DNA of 64,000 bases from assembly GCA_023333565.1 (NCBI GenBank), contig JAJKFH010001094.1, positions 806,001-870,000 on the forward strand. The letters run 5' to 3'. Shown piece after piece: positions 13,801 to 26,639 of the stretch. Position 1 is the stretch's first letter. Each line of letters starts with the position of its first letter. The stretch is from Puffinus mauretanicus. Its lineage: Eukaryota; Chordata; Aves; Procellariiformes; Procellariidae. The notes beneath the pieces are model-generated. The model searched no databases, was not told where the DNA came from, and saw only the letters and a program-made list of their open reading frames with translations. A program made the position numbers and the translations under genes.

Positions 13801-16374
13801 AGCAGGACTAGAACTGTGCTCAGAGAGCAAAGTCCTTTCACAGTTGAGCTGTTGTTTATCATCTTTGAGTAATGTTAAAAGTGTGCTAGCTAAGGAAAGG
13901 CTCAGATAGCTGGCAGGAGATCTAGAACCTGTGACACATGTTGAGCAATTTTCATACCAGGCAGAAGTAGCAGCATTACAGATTCATACCTCACACTAGT
14001 TAGTATCCACTTCCAGGCTGACCATCTATGTGAAAAAACACTTTAATCCTTGTTTAGCAATCAGCCAATAACTTAATGCATATGGGATGCAGATAGAAAA
14101 TGAATTCACAATCAACAGCCAGTCCTCAGATACTGAAATATGCAATTAAACAGGTGTTTAGGGACTTGATCTTGGATTGTGTCCAAGCTCAGCAGGGTCA
14201 GTCGTCCTTGGAAAAAACACTGACCCCACACAGCAGCAGTTTGAATTTGGCTTCAGTCTGCACTTTAGGAATGTAGCATTGTTATTTCTCCCCTTTTCTT
14301 ATCAAATGTAATTATCTTGAGAAAAAAAAGTTTTGAGAAAACATGTGATTTCACTCAGTAAAAATCTACTACTGAGGAAATTATTTCTCAGTGTCCAAAT
14401 AAGGAGTGGGGGAGAAGTTTGGGGAAAGTGCTCGGTTCCAAGTAATCTTGGAACTGATACCCATGTTACTGAGCTCGGATGTTTAGTCCTGGCCTGCAAT
14501 TATTCCTATAAAAAATAGACATCCAGTCTTTGTATTATTTTAAAATGGAGCCCCGAGGGTTATAAATGACTGAATGAGCTTCAGTGTTTGAGCAGAGATT
14601 CTAGAACGAGCTCACAGCCTTGAGTCTCTCTGCAAGAATTTTGTATCTCGAGAGCAGGGTAAGCTCCTGGGGCTGTGATGGTACAACAGCAGGACTAAAA
14701 TACAGACAGAATAAAATAAAGAAGTAGGGCCCCCAAATCACCCACACCTCCTAGTAGAAGGGGGAAGAAGAACTTCCCATGGCAAACTTTTTTTGATCTG
14801 CAAGACCTGTGCTCTCACAACTGTCAAATTAATCTTCAGCCTTACTGTGTTGAACCCCGTGGTGCTAATGGCTCTCAAATAATCATGATGGCAAAAACAT
14901 ACCCACTTTTGTCAACGGTTGATCAAAAGAAGGAAACACAGCCATAGCTACTATTGTGACCCACAGAAATTTGTGGCATGATTATCAGAATTCATTACTT
15001 AAGAAAGGAAGTCATGCATGCTAAGTATGTTCCAAATAGAACAAAATGTAACAGTCCATCTGCGAAACAGTGTACATTGCCAAAAGCATATCGTCTTGGA
15101 AATCTGCTGTCCACATTGGCTTCCCTCTTGAATACAGAGTCCAAGCAAAGTTTCTCTTCTAATCGCCAAAGTCTCCAAGAATGTGGTTCTAGCTCAGAGA
15201 TGGTAAGTCCACGTCCTTCCACGATAGCTCTCTGCTAGGGGCGTTACCACCTTGCCAGACAGCAGGGAAAGGAGCTGTCATGGAGGGAGTTCAGCACCCT
15301 GAGCATGGACCACGCCTGTGGAGGGATAAGCATAGTCACGGATCCCACCACTTTCAACACCAGTGGATGGACTTAACAAGGCAGTAGTCTCCCTTGTTCC
15401 TGCAGCGGCAGGTGCAAATCATATCCTTGGGGTGGAGCTTCTTCGGTAAGCTTTCCACATGCATTTACTCTGTCGTGTGGTATGTGACCACATGCTCATA
15501 AATACCAAAATGAAACTCATCAATATATTTATTTAACATTTTTTTCTTCTAAAAGCAGTTTTTGTCAAGAAAGTATTTTCCTGAAGGACTCTGATATTGT
15601 CTCTGAACTGATGAGCTGATCTTAAGGACTTTGTTCCCTTCTGTATTCTTTAACGCATAAAGTCCTCTTTATGCACAAATTCCTGTTTTTTTGAGCAGAA
15701 GAAAGGCAAACAGTGTCTTCGCTTACAGTTTTTGAATCTCACCGTCCAGTGGGCAGGTGTTTCCTGTTCCTAAGCACCTCTGCTCCTTCTCCTCTTGTCT
15801 GCTGGCTTTCTCTCCTGGCTTTCCACCTCTTAAAGTCACTTAGCTTGCCATGTCACTTCCTGCATGCCCCTTCTCCTAACCTGCAGTTTAGTCCTCTCTG
15901 GGTCTTTGATTCAACACATTATCTGTGATAATAACTGGGATTCTTCCTCTTTATCTTGCTCCATGCTTCATAAAGATGCAATCATTCTATGTGTCCTGAA
16001 AGGAAGGTGGTTGGCATGCCCAACATCTTTAGGCTGATGACTCAACATCTTCTAGTTTAAGAATGTTATCAACATTTTCTAAGCTTTCCATATGTTTTCT
16101 GCAGTTACTACAAACATTAGAGGTGCAATATCTCTCTCTAAAAATCAAATTTATCAATAAAAGCACAAACAAAAAATGAAAAATTGCACATTCGTACATT
16201 TAAATCTTTGCAAAGGAGAAATAATTTGGAAGAACTTTACAAATTCCTATCCCCATTTTCAGCAGTTTCACTGGCCAAGATAGATCTCTTAATGGCCTAG
16301 GAAATGAAAAAAGATGTAAGGTAAGCAGAAAATCTCAGGTGTGATGGTTATGGATATAGATAAAAATAACTAAA

Positions 16375-16401
16375 CATTGAATGATGTTAAATCATTCAAT
16401 G
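16375..16401. repeat. Perfect inverted repeat, 11-bp arms, 5-base loop
   Basis: CATTGAATGAT at 16375-16385 pairs with ATCATTCAATG at 16391-16401 across the loop GTTAA. It lies within the region read as FBLN5 intron 4. Confidence 0.9.
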
Positions 16402-17637
16402 AAGACTTTAAGACACCGCTTTGACTACATAATCTGTATTTTTTGTGACACAGGCCAAAGAACCTTACCCAGCAATTGGTGTTTCAAGTGCACAGTTTTT
16501 TGCTACAGCATATTTCAAAGAAGAAATACGGTTCAGGAATAAGGCCCTAAAGTAAGGGAATATCTACTATGTGCTTTGTTACGTTTTTTCCGATGGTTAA
16601 TCAGTAGTACTATTAAAGTTTGAGCCTTATTTTTATTTTGAATTTGTCTTCTGAACACTGAATTTCAGCCCATTGTCTTTTGCTAGCTTTAGTGACCATC
16701 TCCAGCTAAAAACTTTGTTTCCATGAAGATGTTTACAGATCACAGGCAAATATACCTTGAACCTTTTCTTAAATAGATTATTAAATGGAGCATTATCTTG
16801 CTCTGAGACAAATTTTCGTGATTTGGAATTACTCTTTGGAGATTTCCTGATCTCTTTGCAATATCACTTTTTGAAGTGTTGACACCAGAAATGTATTTCA
16901 GTAGTTATTTTACTAATGCAATATACAGTGGTAAGAACAATTTCCTGTGTCTAGTCAGTGTTCTCATGTTTATGCTTGTCCTTCCAGCAACACTGTGTCA
17001 GGAAAAGTTCATGTTCAAGTGATTATCTTTAATGACCCCAGAGTTATTTTCATGACCAACATTTTTTACTCTTGATAAATGACCTTGCATTTGTCTGCCC
17101 TGAAGTGCACTTTCAAATGGGCCCACCATACCTAGCAAATTACTTTTATAGGAGTTCTGTTCACTTTTTAGTTCGTAACTCCACCAGCTTGTGATCCTCT
17201 GCATTTTATCCCAAATGTGGAAAACAGTGGACCAAAACCAGATCCTCAGCATCCTGTAGACACTCACAGCATGATTCCACATTTATGATTCTCTCTTGAG
17301 ATTTCTGGTGTCCTAGTTTTAGCGTCTTTCATTTGAGCAGTATTGAATATGTCTGGTCTTAATGCAATGGCTTAGAGTATTGTTTTTCTTTTTATGCTAT
17401 GATTTCTTGCGAGATTATTGATACAAATGAGAGTGGCCTCAGTCCTGCATTCTTTGTGGACATGAGTCAGTATAAAAGATCACTACGTCTTCTGATAAGA
17501 ATTAGCCTCCATGGTGAGATGTGGTAGTGTGCTGCAGTTTGACATCTAGGTTTTCTTTCTGACAATATTAATATGCTACCCCATTTTTTTGTATGTATGG
17601 TTTTTAAATTATTTCATTTTTTAAAAATTTATGGGTG

Positions 17638-17659
17638 ATGAATTAAAAATTTAATTCAT
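17638..17659. repeat. Near-continuous palindrome, 10-bp arms, 2-base centre
   Basis: ATGAATTAAA at 17638-17647 pairs with TTTAATTCAT at 17650-17659 around AA. The sequence is AT-only except for one G/C per arm, so chance is more likely than for the other hairpins. Confidence 0.9.
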
Positions 17660-19289
17660 TGTTCTAGAATGTGGCTAAATTCTAAAGAATCAATGAAGAT
17701 TACTGCTAGCTTTTACAGATAATAAAACACAAAGCCAGTAATTTGCATGCGAAACACAATTAGTTCATTTATTTATTTTGACATTGTAAATGATATCTAT
17801 CCACTCACCAGGCATCCTGCCATCCATTAAAAATACAGTCTGTACCAATAAAAACAAAGCATCAGCACATCATATCCCACAAAAGGCAACCAGTCAGCCA
17901 GAAATATAAAAAAACCACTTTCTCCACCCTTCCAATCCCCAAAAGAAACCCCCTTACCCCAGTCACCTCACCTCTGTCAAAATGTCAAGTAAACAGAACA
18001 TCACACCCCAGGGTTGCTGGACCAAACCACCACAGCCATAAATTTTTAAGGCAGACACACTGAGCTAATAGAGAGGGATGTGGTTAATTTTGGAGTATTC
18101 AGGCTCAGGGTCTTGCAGCAAGAGCTTCCTTACAAATGTATATGGAGATGCCGCCTACCTATTCTCTCACTCAGTCAGTAAACCAAAGGTCTTTAAAACT
18201 CATGGCTTCGAGCCATGAGGCTCTGTGTTTGTTCTAGGTGGTATTTCTTGGGAGGCAGAGAGCAGTGATCTGGATGGGCCGTGTGGATGCTCGCAGTATT
18301 CAGTTGGGAAGTAACAAAGTGAATCGTTCCCACTTCAGGTCAAATTTTAACTTCAGTCTAGACTTCTGCCTGAACTTCTGCCCTTGGAACTAACTGTGGG
18401 AGCAGTAACGTGAGAGGACATAGACGACTGCTAATTTGCTAGCACACAGCAGCATAATCAAGAGCTGAGACATCCAGGGCAGCGTTGGCCAAGCACTCCT
18501 TGGCAAGAGAAGTTTTGAACAGGGATCCATTCTGCCCTGCCTTGGTTCTCTAGTGTGGTTCTGAGTGCTGAACAGCTGCTCTCTCAAAATCAGGAACCTC
18601 TAAGGAGTCACCCAGAGTCACTAGTCACTTGGGAAAGTTTGGACTTACTCAAAATGATTAGGTATGACGAACTTTAACATCCTCTTGTTTTCATATGTAA
18701 TTTCACAGCAACAGTCCCAGTCCTGTCTGTAAGGGTAAGAAGAGGTGTGGTAGCTAGATAGCTCTTTCAGTTTGCCACTGACTGCGTCAAGAGTTCTCTC
18801 TCTGTTTCAGTAACTACTGGAAACTTTGAGGTTCAATGCACCATTAGGGTAGAACAGTAACATTGTGAGTAGCCCAGAGTTCAGCTGAAAGAGCCTCTGA
18901 CGCCTCTGAGGTGTCATAGTAGAACACAATGCTTTCAGAACGATGGTTAATCTCTCACTTTAGATCTCATTAGCCAATGTAGAGGCTGCACAAATTTTCT
19001 GAAAAAGTCGCATCTTTAAGTGTTCATATAATAGGGGCAGGTTGTACAGGGCTACATGAAGGACTACAAGCCAGAACCACCTGTGACCTGTTCCTGCTTC
19101 TGTCTTGTTGAGTGGTCGCAGGCTAGTCCTTTAATTCCTTAGTCTTGAATTTCCTGGTTAAAATCCAAGGGCACTGATACTTATCACCAACTGGGACATT
19201 GCAGGGTTTCGCAGTACAGTTTGATTTGTATTAGGATTGGAAGGCTTCAAATAAAAACGGACTAATTGTGAAATGTCTCTGTATACAAG

Positions 19290-19440
19290 AGGACAGGCCC
19301 TGCCCTCAATAGTTTTAGATACTAAACAGTGAGGGAGGCTGGGCTATGACAGAGATTTTGTTATCCCCATTTTTTAAATAGGAAGCAGGGCAGTGGAAGA
19401 TGAAGAGCAAGGATGAGTTCCCACAGGGTAAATTTTCAGC
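19290..19440 (+). repeat. MIR-like SINE relic (central region)
   Basis: The phrase ttatccccattttttaaataggaagc resembles the MIR/L2-type ATTATCCCCATTTTACAGATGAGGAAAC segment. The flanks are consistent but strongly diverged. Confidence 0.5.
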
Positions 19441-22400
19441 CCATGAGTTACAGTGTGGTCACTGCTGCTGTGCCAGTTCCTTGTCCTGCATAGTAACTAC
19501 CAGGCACCTTAGTCTGTTTTCACTGAGGATAGACCTAATTTATATTTGCTTCCTAGTTCACCTCATGGCAATTCTTCTTGTAGCCACATACTGAGTAATC
19601 GAGCCAAAATCACGGAAGAGGTATTCAATAATGCTAGCTATTAGTAATACCTAGACTTGCTCTTGGGATGCAGGTAATGTTTTCTAAGGATCTTGGCAAT
19701 GAAAGGTACCAAAAGCAGGTTCAGTATAATGAAAACCATCCTTGGCTATCAGTGATGGGTGACACCATCTGATTCTTTCACGGTACCGATGCAGAAATCA
19801 TCAAATATCACAATCTATTAACACTTTGAATGGGGCGCAGTGGGGCTTCTAGGGTTTCTTGCTAGCTTGCTTCACTTTAGTGACTCTTCTGCTCTCCAGC
19901 TGATTAGACTTTACTTTGGGGCTCAGACAACTCATTGCGATATTTCTTTCCATGGTGAAAACTGCAACACAAGTTATGCTGGGTCCAAGGCACTCCTCCA
20001 GGCTCCAGAAAACTGCATCGCAGGGACTTCTTAGCCACATGTGCTAAGTGTGTATTGAGTAGTCCTTACAATTTTTTATTCTCTGAATTTGTCTCATCTG
20101 CTTTGAACCTACAAAACTATTGGCAATTTAGTACCATGTACATTTAGCATCACAGTTTTACTCTAGTATTATGTATGACCCATCACAAGGGCAGAGGTGG
20201 TACAAATGAGCTTTGAAGTGATATTCCCAGGGCATGACTACACCTAAGATTTATGTTTGAATGGGACAGAAATAAGCTGTGCAACCAGAACAAGAAATTA
20301 TTTACACATTATTGTCTAGCTGTCAGGTTGTTTCCACTTGCAATTTTCCACTCAACCAAAAATGCCCTGGGAGTGTTTTGATATAGTTTCTATGCTGGCA
20401 CTTAAGCCTAGTGAATCCATTATAGGCAATCTCTCGAAGATTTATGACTAGTTTTCTCCCTAGTGGAAATAATTTGGGTTTTTTTTTTTTCCTTTCCCTG
20501 TCAAATGTCTAGTTTTGACTTTATCAACCACACCCGTTCTCACTGTATGCCGCACTGTGTAAATGGGCTGGGCAAGGCACCCTCTGTCTCCCAGCTCTGA
20601 TATTCTTCAAGAGGATACCTACTGGTTAGGCAATTGTTGCACCGACATTTTTCTCAGTGTGCAAATATCACTTAGTGAGCCCATGTAATGTAAATAGCCC
20701 CTGGCAGACAGGCTGGGATTATACTACCTGTTTGAACTGAGAAGGCTGCTTGTCAAAAATAATTTATTTGATTGCATTGGCTGGGTCTATCAGAGTTTAG
20801 TGGTGCATCATGGTAAGGGGCAATCTTAGAGAAAGCCAGAGACATGTAATATAGAACTGGGTGTGGGCACTCAGGCCCAAGCAAAAAGATTTGATGCTAC
20901 CAGTAAAGCTGTTTATACCTGTTGGTTGCATAAAACTTCATTAATGAAGTCAGTGAGGTATTATTCAGTGTAAAACGTGGGGAGTCAAGGTGTTCTGCAT
21001 GGACAACTTCAGGTTGATCAGGTTTTTCTAGGGACAGCAGAAACTCCACAGGTAGCCTCCGTTGTAAAAAACTTTGCATTCAATGGAAATATGTCTCCAA
21101 TACCACCACAAAAGGTGAAGACTGGGAGTAAGCAATCTGCTTGGTAGATAGCAAAGAAAAGAGGATCGATGTCTTACTTTTCTGGAGTGATTGTACTGCT
21201 GCTCGTGCAACTGCTGCAAAGATGATTCCGGAACAAAACCGATCCTGTAGCCACCCGTTGCTTTTGGTGAAGGATGGCTGTTGTACCCCTGCAAGAGAGA
21301 TGCACCACAGAAGAGTGGAGGATCTATAGTCTTCAAACAGCATTGCTACCATATGTGGTGGTAAGACCCTGGCCCTCATTTTGTCTCCCCTGTATTTCAT
21401 CTATTAATATTACTGGAAGTAGGGAAAATTAAAATCTCCTTTTTAAGCTCGGGGTAGGTTAGAAACAGCAGAATTGGCCAGATCCCAAGGTCCCACTCCT
21501 AAAACAATAAGCAAACATGACAAATAGAAAGCTTTTTCATTTAGAAAACATTAATGTCATTCTTATTAAATTTATGGGTAGATAAAATCTGTGTTCAAAT
21601 ACTTCCAATTATGTGTGATATGCTGTATGAAGGGAGGATCCAGAATTTTTAGCCCAATCACAGAAGCAATAGCTGAACAGAAAAACATATCTATGTACCT
21701 ATATAGTCTAGACTTGTTATCTTGCCCCTTTCCCATTTCCCCCACCATTTTGCCAACCTTCATCTGGCCAATAAATACGTGGGAACTGATTTCCGACAGA
21801 GTGTATTACGTCTAATTGTGCCACTCTTGTTATCTTACCAGCTTTGAGTCACCATAAATTGCTCTGGTACAGACGTTGGCAAGATAAGAACTCTAGACTC
21901 TCTCCATATATATAATAAGTATGTATTTATTTATATATCTGAACATGTTAGATATGCTGCTGTGGTAGATTGGATCAGTTATTTCGTGACAGCTGGGATG
22001 TTACAGCCAGCTGGCTGCGCTAGGTGCCTCGGGGGCAGGTACGGAGACGTAATTCCTGCCCTCTGCTGCCTGCGCCAGCCCAGTGCGTTTGTGAGATACT
22101 TTCAGTCATGACCCAACAAAGTCTGGGTTAATAAGAATCGGGGGGATCACGGGAGTAGCATTGCTTGGATGACATAGTACTTCAGCAAAGGCCAGTGCGC
22201 AGTATGCTGGAATAAAAAAATAGTTTAGGTATCAATAAATAAAACATAGAAATCTGAGTTGGCTGAAAAAATGACACAATTTATCTTTTGATATTTCCAT
22301 TTCTGACATCTAGAGGCAAACTCGACGCCAGAAACATCAGGGAAGAGATTGAGCAGGAGGGATTCATATTGAACTTCTGACTCTGAAAGGCATTTTTAAT

Positions 22401-22459
22401 CAGTTAGGTTCCAGGGTCCTGGCTTATATAAATGTAGGAATGCTATTCACCTCCTTTGC

Positions 22460-22479
22460 AAAAAAAAAAAAAAAAAAAA
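22460..22479 (+). repeat. A20 homopolymer
   Basis: Twenty consecutive A residues. It could be the tail of a decayed retroposed sequence, but no target-site duplication or element body was recognised upstream. Confidence 0.9.
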
Positions 22480-23146
22480 GCCCACCACAAAAACACCCTA
22501 AGGGGTTGTAATAAAAAACCAAATACATTAAAAACAATAAGGATGGTAAAAAAAATTGAAAAGAAAAGAGTTTTATCATCAGGAAATTGATTCCAGGGAA
22601 GTATACATTTTTTTTTGTCAGGTAAAGGTTGATTTTGGTTGAACCATCTGTCAGAAAAATTACAGTGAGATAATCTGCGTTGGTGGGGGTAGGAAGTAAT
22701 TTTTTTTATATGTCTGAGTTGTGTTTGTACATCTCTCGAACTCCCGTTCATCCCTCACTCCGCTGTGGGGTTATATAGCCCTTTCAGCAGCCTTTTCCTA
22801 GGACTGAACACTGCCCTGTAGCATGGAAATCCCAGTTCAGCGACACAGCAAATGTGGAAGTAATAAGAAGTTCGAGGTAATGCGATCTCTTTCTTGAGGA
22901 GCTCTGAGAAACACTGGGTCATCTGCAAAAGGGGGAGATTTGATGAGCACGCTCAGCTCTCCCTGCCCTCAGACATTTATTATTATGAATTTTACTTCAG
23001 GTTGTGGTCATCCTCTCCACTCCACCACACTTTGGTTCCTCGCACGGAGCCGGTGTTCACATTGTGAGTGCAAGCCCCTGTACAGTGTGAACAATCTTTT
23101 GTTGTTGCCATTTCTAATATTTTCTTGCTGTATTTCTGTGTTGCAG

Positions 23147-23269
23147 ATGTGGATGAATGCGCTTCAGATTCTCACCAGTGTAACCCCACCCAGATCTGCA
23201 TAAATACTGAGGGGGGCTATACCTGTTCCTGCACTGAAGGCTACTGGCTCTTAGAAGGCCAGTGTTTAG
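23147..23269 (+). CDS. FBLN5: FBLN5 exon 5: cbEGF-like domain 2
   Basis: This 123-bp exon supplies 41 codons, reading DVDECASDSHQC at the start and EGQCL at the end. The acceptor is ...tgttgcag at 23141-23146 and the donor gtaaaa begins at 23270. Both borders are phase 1: the first G of the Asp codon sits in the upstream exon, so the domain is a symmetrical module. All six EGF cysteines are present. The calcium ligands D-x-D-E and the Asp/Asn hydroxylation motif C-x-N-x4-Y-x-C (around CINTEGGYTC) are intact. Human fibulin-5 residues 127-167 are nearly identical (for example DSHQCNPTQICINTEGGYTC is unchanged). In the family these modules bind calcium and stiffen the rod. Exon 4, the first EGF module, was not found upstream in this window. 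Confidence 0.97.
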
Positions 23270-26200
23270 GTAAAAACCTCAGGCGATATGGTATTTGAGC
23301 ATCTGTGTATGTGTACCTGTGAACAGCTGAAATAATGTCACTGAGCATCTTTGTCAAGTACATGGTTAAACCTTCGGCTACGTGGAAACTGTCTTTCATC
23401 TTTGTAAGTGCCAATGGTATGCTTGGCAGAGAGACTCCCTCGCGGAACAAAAGTGTAGATGTAAATGCCATATGGCTAGCATCCATGTAACACGTGGGAT
23501 TTTCATATTCCCAGCCTGAAGGATTCCCTTTCATACAAGATCAATCACAAGCATGTATACAAAAAGATTTATTCCCAAACAGACCTGTCCTTTCCACACC
23601 GTGACCGTGTGGACCCAAAGGGATCAGATTTGATACCAGGAAACAGACCAGTAAATCCCTAGATTCAACCAACCCTTTTGCTTGGGGGTGAGAAAAAAAT
23701 GACTTCTGAACTGGGTGCCATTTCAGTAGCTTCCAAGCAGTTTTATTTCGATTTTATTATTTTCCTTGCAGCAATGTCCTGTTCATCCTTTTAGCTCAGC
23801 CCTCTTGAAAAAAACGTCCCTCGACAAACAGCATGGGAAAACCTTCCAGCTCCCCTCACTTCCAGCCCATTCCCCTCACTTGACATGCCATGGGATGATG
23901 AAGTAGATGTTAATTTTAGGTACACAGATAAGACATAGGAGATAGGACACAACTTTTTTTTTTTTTTTTGAAGTTTGCTCATTATTATTTTTTTCCCCTC
24001 GGTGCAGGCTGTTTGCCTGCCAGCTCTGCGGAGCTGGACCGTCCTGTCACAACACCTCCGCTGGAAGGAGAATGGGCTTTCCCTGCCCATTCATCCCTGG
24101 AGCCTCTCCAGTTATTTTCCAACTTTCTCCTCCCAAGTACCAATTCCAGTGAAGGGCTGACTCATGGCAGCTTTCCTAACTACTGCAAACAGCTGCTGGG
24201 TAACTCACCTAGCAGGGACGGAGCTGAGCCTCGTCCAAGCTGGGGTCTGTGCCGCCATAGCCGCTTTGGGGAGTCACTGTCTTGTAGTTCCCCTGGGATA
24301 TGAAGTCTCCAAGCCCCCTACTCCTTAATCTCTGATAATTCCTCTTCTCTTGGGAAAGAAAGCTGGTGCCGGGGGTTGTACAGGCGTATGTGATGGGGTG
24401 GGGATGAAGGAGGGCAGGGAGGGGGATTCTGCTCCGCATCACCTGTTTTGTTACCCATTTACTTCTCCCAGTTACAGCCCGAAAGGGTTGTGTGCAGCAT
24501 TCAGGATTTGGACATGGATCTAAAGCACTTTACTGCTTGATGGGTATACCAGAGAACTGAAATGGCTGCATTGCTGAATTGGTTCGAGTATCTGCTTATG
24601 CTATATAAATAGGCAATAACATCCCAGTGTTGCCCACTTTAAGTAATCCTGGGGTGGATTATTACAAGGCAATGCAAAGAGCTAAAAGCAAGTTGTGTTT
24701 AGAGTTGCTATATTTTTCCCTAAGTGTCAAAAAGTCTCGGTTTTCCATACTTTCCATCAGCCTTGGAGAAGTGATTTTTGCTGGCATGAAGCAGTAAAAG
24801 AACATTTACTGTAATCAGAGGGCTGGGTTGGTTTTAGAGACAGGCTTTTTTGGTGCACTGTTAGTAACCCAGAGTTACAAAAGCTACACTTCTATCTGTT
24901 GTAATTATCCCAGTAAAGTTTATACAGGAGGAGCCAGTACAGCAGTATCCACATGACCCACCCACAAGAAGCAGCCCTGTAAAAGTCCTTATCCTCAAAA
25001 TGTAGCGCTCTTGAGATAACAGTCCTGCAAAAGCCAAAGCATGTATTTAAAGTAATGCATTGTGTCAGTGAAATGAGTATTAATTTACTTAAAACCCATT
25101 TTTGCAGGATTTGGGCCAAGCCTACTGCTGGTGTACATACCATAGCTGACCCTGGCCTTTAGGTTATCTTGCTATTTAGAACGCAGTGGGAAACAAAAGC
25201 TAGTGAGGGCAAAACTGAATGTCAGTGTCCTTGTTATTTTACACAGAGAGAGTATTTCCAAGACTTTTGACATTTTCAGAATGGTTTCCTGAGACTCTCT
25301 ATGGCAAAACTGCCCCAGTGCGGCCAACAACATAAACTTGAACTGCAGGATGTAGCTACTTATACAACAGATTCACAACATTGTTGTTTTTATGGTATTA
25401 CCACATCATGTCAATGTTCAAGTCATTCAAGAATTCAGTTTCCCAACACATTCTTAATATTTAACACTAAAACAGGAAGCAGCTAATTTAGCTAGCAAAT
25501 AATGAACTGCTGGAATTCATGCAGATATATATGTATATGCGTGAACCATAGGGAGAATACTGTCATTTTGATTTTCACGTGTGTTGGAACCTACCGTGGG
25601 GGTAATTTCACCAAAATCTGTGCCCTCCTGCTTTGGTCCTTCTGGCGAACTCACTGGAGATAATACACTTGGTTTTCTAGTGCACAAACTTAACTTGAAA
25701 GCTTTGAGAGTAGCCATTAAAAAAATCTCCGTAAATCAAAAGCCAGTTGATACCAAAGGAAATGTAAAGCTTTGGAAAGGAAAACTACTCCAGGTGTTTC
25801 ATTCCAGTTCTTAGTCCAGGGGCAAAATTCTTCTAGCACTTACCATCATACATACCTTACAGCATTTTCTTGTGCTTGTAACAGTCAGTTACATATATTG
25901 CTAACGCTGCAATTCAGCCCAAACTGCTGTTTTGGCATTAAATTTACTGTTTACATTTTAGTGTCTATAACTTGTCAGTTAAAAATTCACATAAAATGTG
26001 AATGTGACTATTTGGAAAAAAAGTGTTTAAGGAATATTCTCTCTAAAAAAAGAAGTGTTTAGTTACAAATACTGCTTTTCTAGTGAGCAACTTTGGCATA
26101 TGTGAAGGTAAAAAAGGTTTCTATCTTGATTCTGACAAAACTTTGCTACGACGTTGGCTGTGCTTGTGCTGATGGGCTGTGCCAGCTGTCAGGTATGCTT

Positions 26201-26522
26201 CAAGGTAGCTGCTTAATGGGACTGACTCTGGGCTTCCTGATGACATCACATTAAGCTGAAGATGACAGCAATGACAATCAGTTCATAGGACATACTGATA
26301 GATGTCAGCTGTGGGTAAAAACACGTTACTACATTATTCTGGGGAGAGATGTATTTTAACTATAACTCTGGGTCTGAACACCTGAAAGTTTGGCTGTTAC
26401 ATCCGTAACCAGTATGCTGGGTTATTTCCATGTTATTGGCACCGTTGACTCAGTGTGTTTGCTGCTTTGTACCTGCCTGTGAAAATGCAGACCACTCTAC
26501 TTCTCATCTTTCCCATCTATAG
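23270..26522 (+). other. FBLN5 intron 5
   Basis: This intron of 3.25 kb begins gtaaaa and ends ctatag. An uninterrupted T tract lies at about 23954-23969. The ORF at 23968-24303 runs over ordinary intron sequence and has no recognisable domain. No repeat family was identified with confidence. Confidence 0.9.
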
Positions 26523-26639
26523 ATATAGATGAATGTCGCTACGGCTACTGCCAGCAGCTGTGTGCCAATGTGCCCGGTTCCTACTCCTGCACGTGCAACC
26601 CAGGCTTTACCCTCAATGATGATGGAAGATCATGCCAAG
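26523..26639 (+). CDS. FBLN5: FBLN5 exon 6: cbEGF-like domain 3
   Basis: This is a 117-bp, 39-codon symmetrical phase 1 exon beginning [14 protein letters not shown] and ending with DGRSCQ. The acceptor is ...catctatag ending at 26522 and the donor gtactg starts at 26640. Six cysteines, the D-x-D-E calcium motif and the hydroxylation motif [10 protein letters not shown] are all present. It corresponds to human residues 168-206 and differs there by little more than a Glu to Asp change (FTLND against FTLNE). The short spacing between cysteines 1 and 2 (CRYGYC) is the normal form of this fibulin-5 domain and not a deletion. Confidence 0.97.

Larger units (their letters stand above)
1..23146 (+). 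other. FBLN5 intron 4 (3' part), no exon recognised
   Basis: No part of this stretch could be recognised as fibulin-5 exon 4, which would encode a first EGF module with RGD and a Pro/Tyr-rich insert. The ORFs present are short, unrelated to known proteins and without matching splice frames. The region is therefore read as the 3' end of a large intron; human FBLN5 also has large 5' introns, as I recall. It contains CR1 and MIR-like relics (listed separately), a TTTTG run, a polypurine tract, an A20 run at 22460-22479 and three perfect short inverted repeats. An enhancer or lncRNA could hide here without being visible by reading. The assignment to FBLN5 is an inference from position. Confidence 0.75.
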
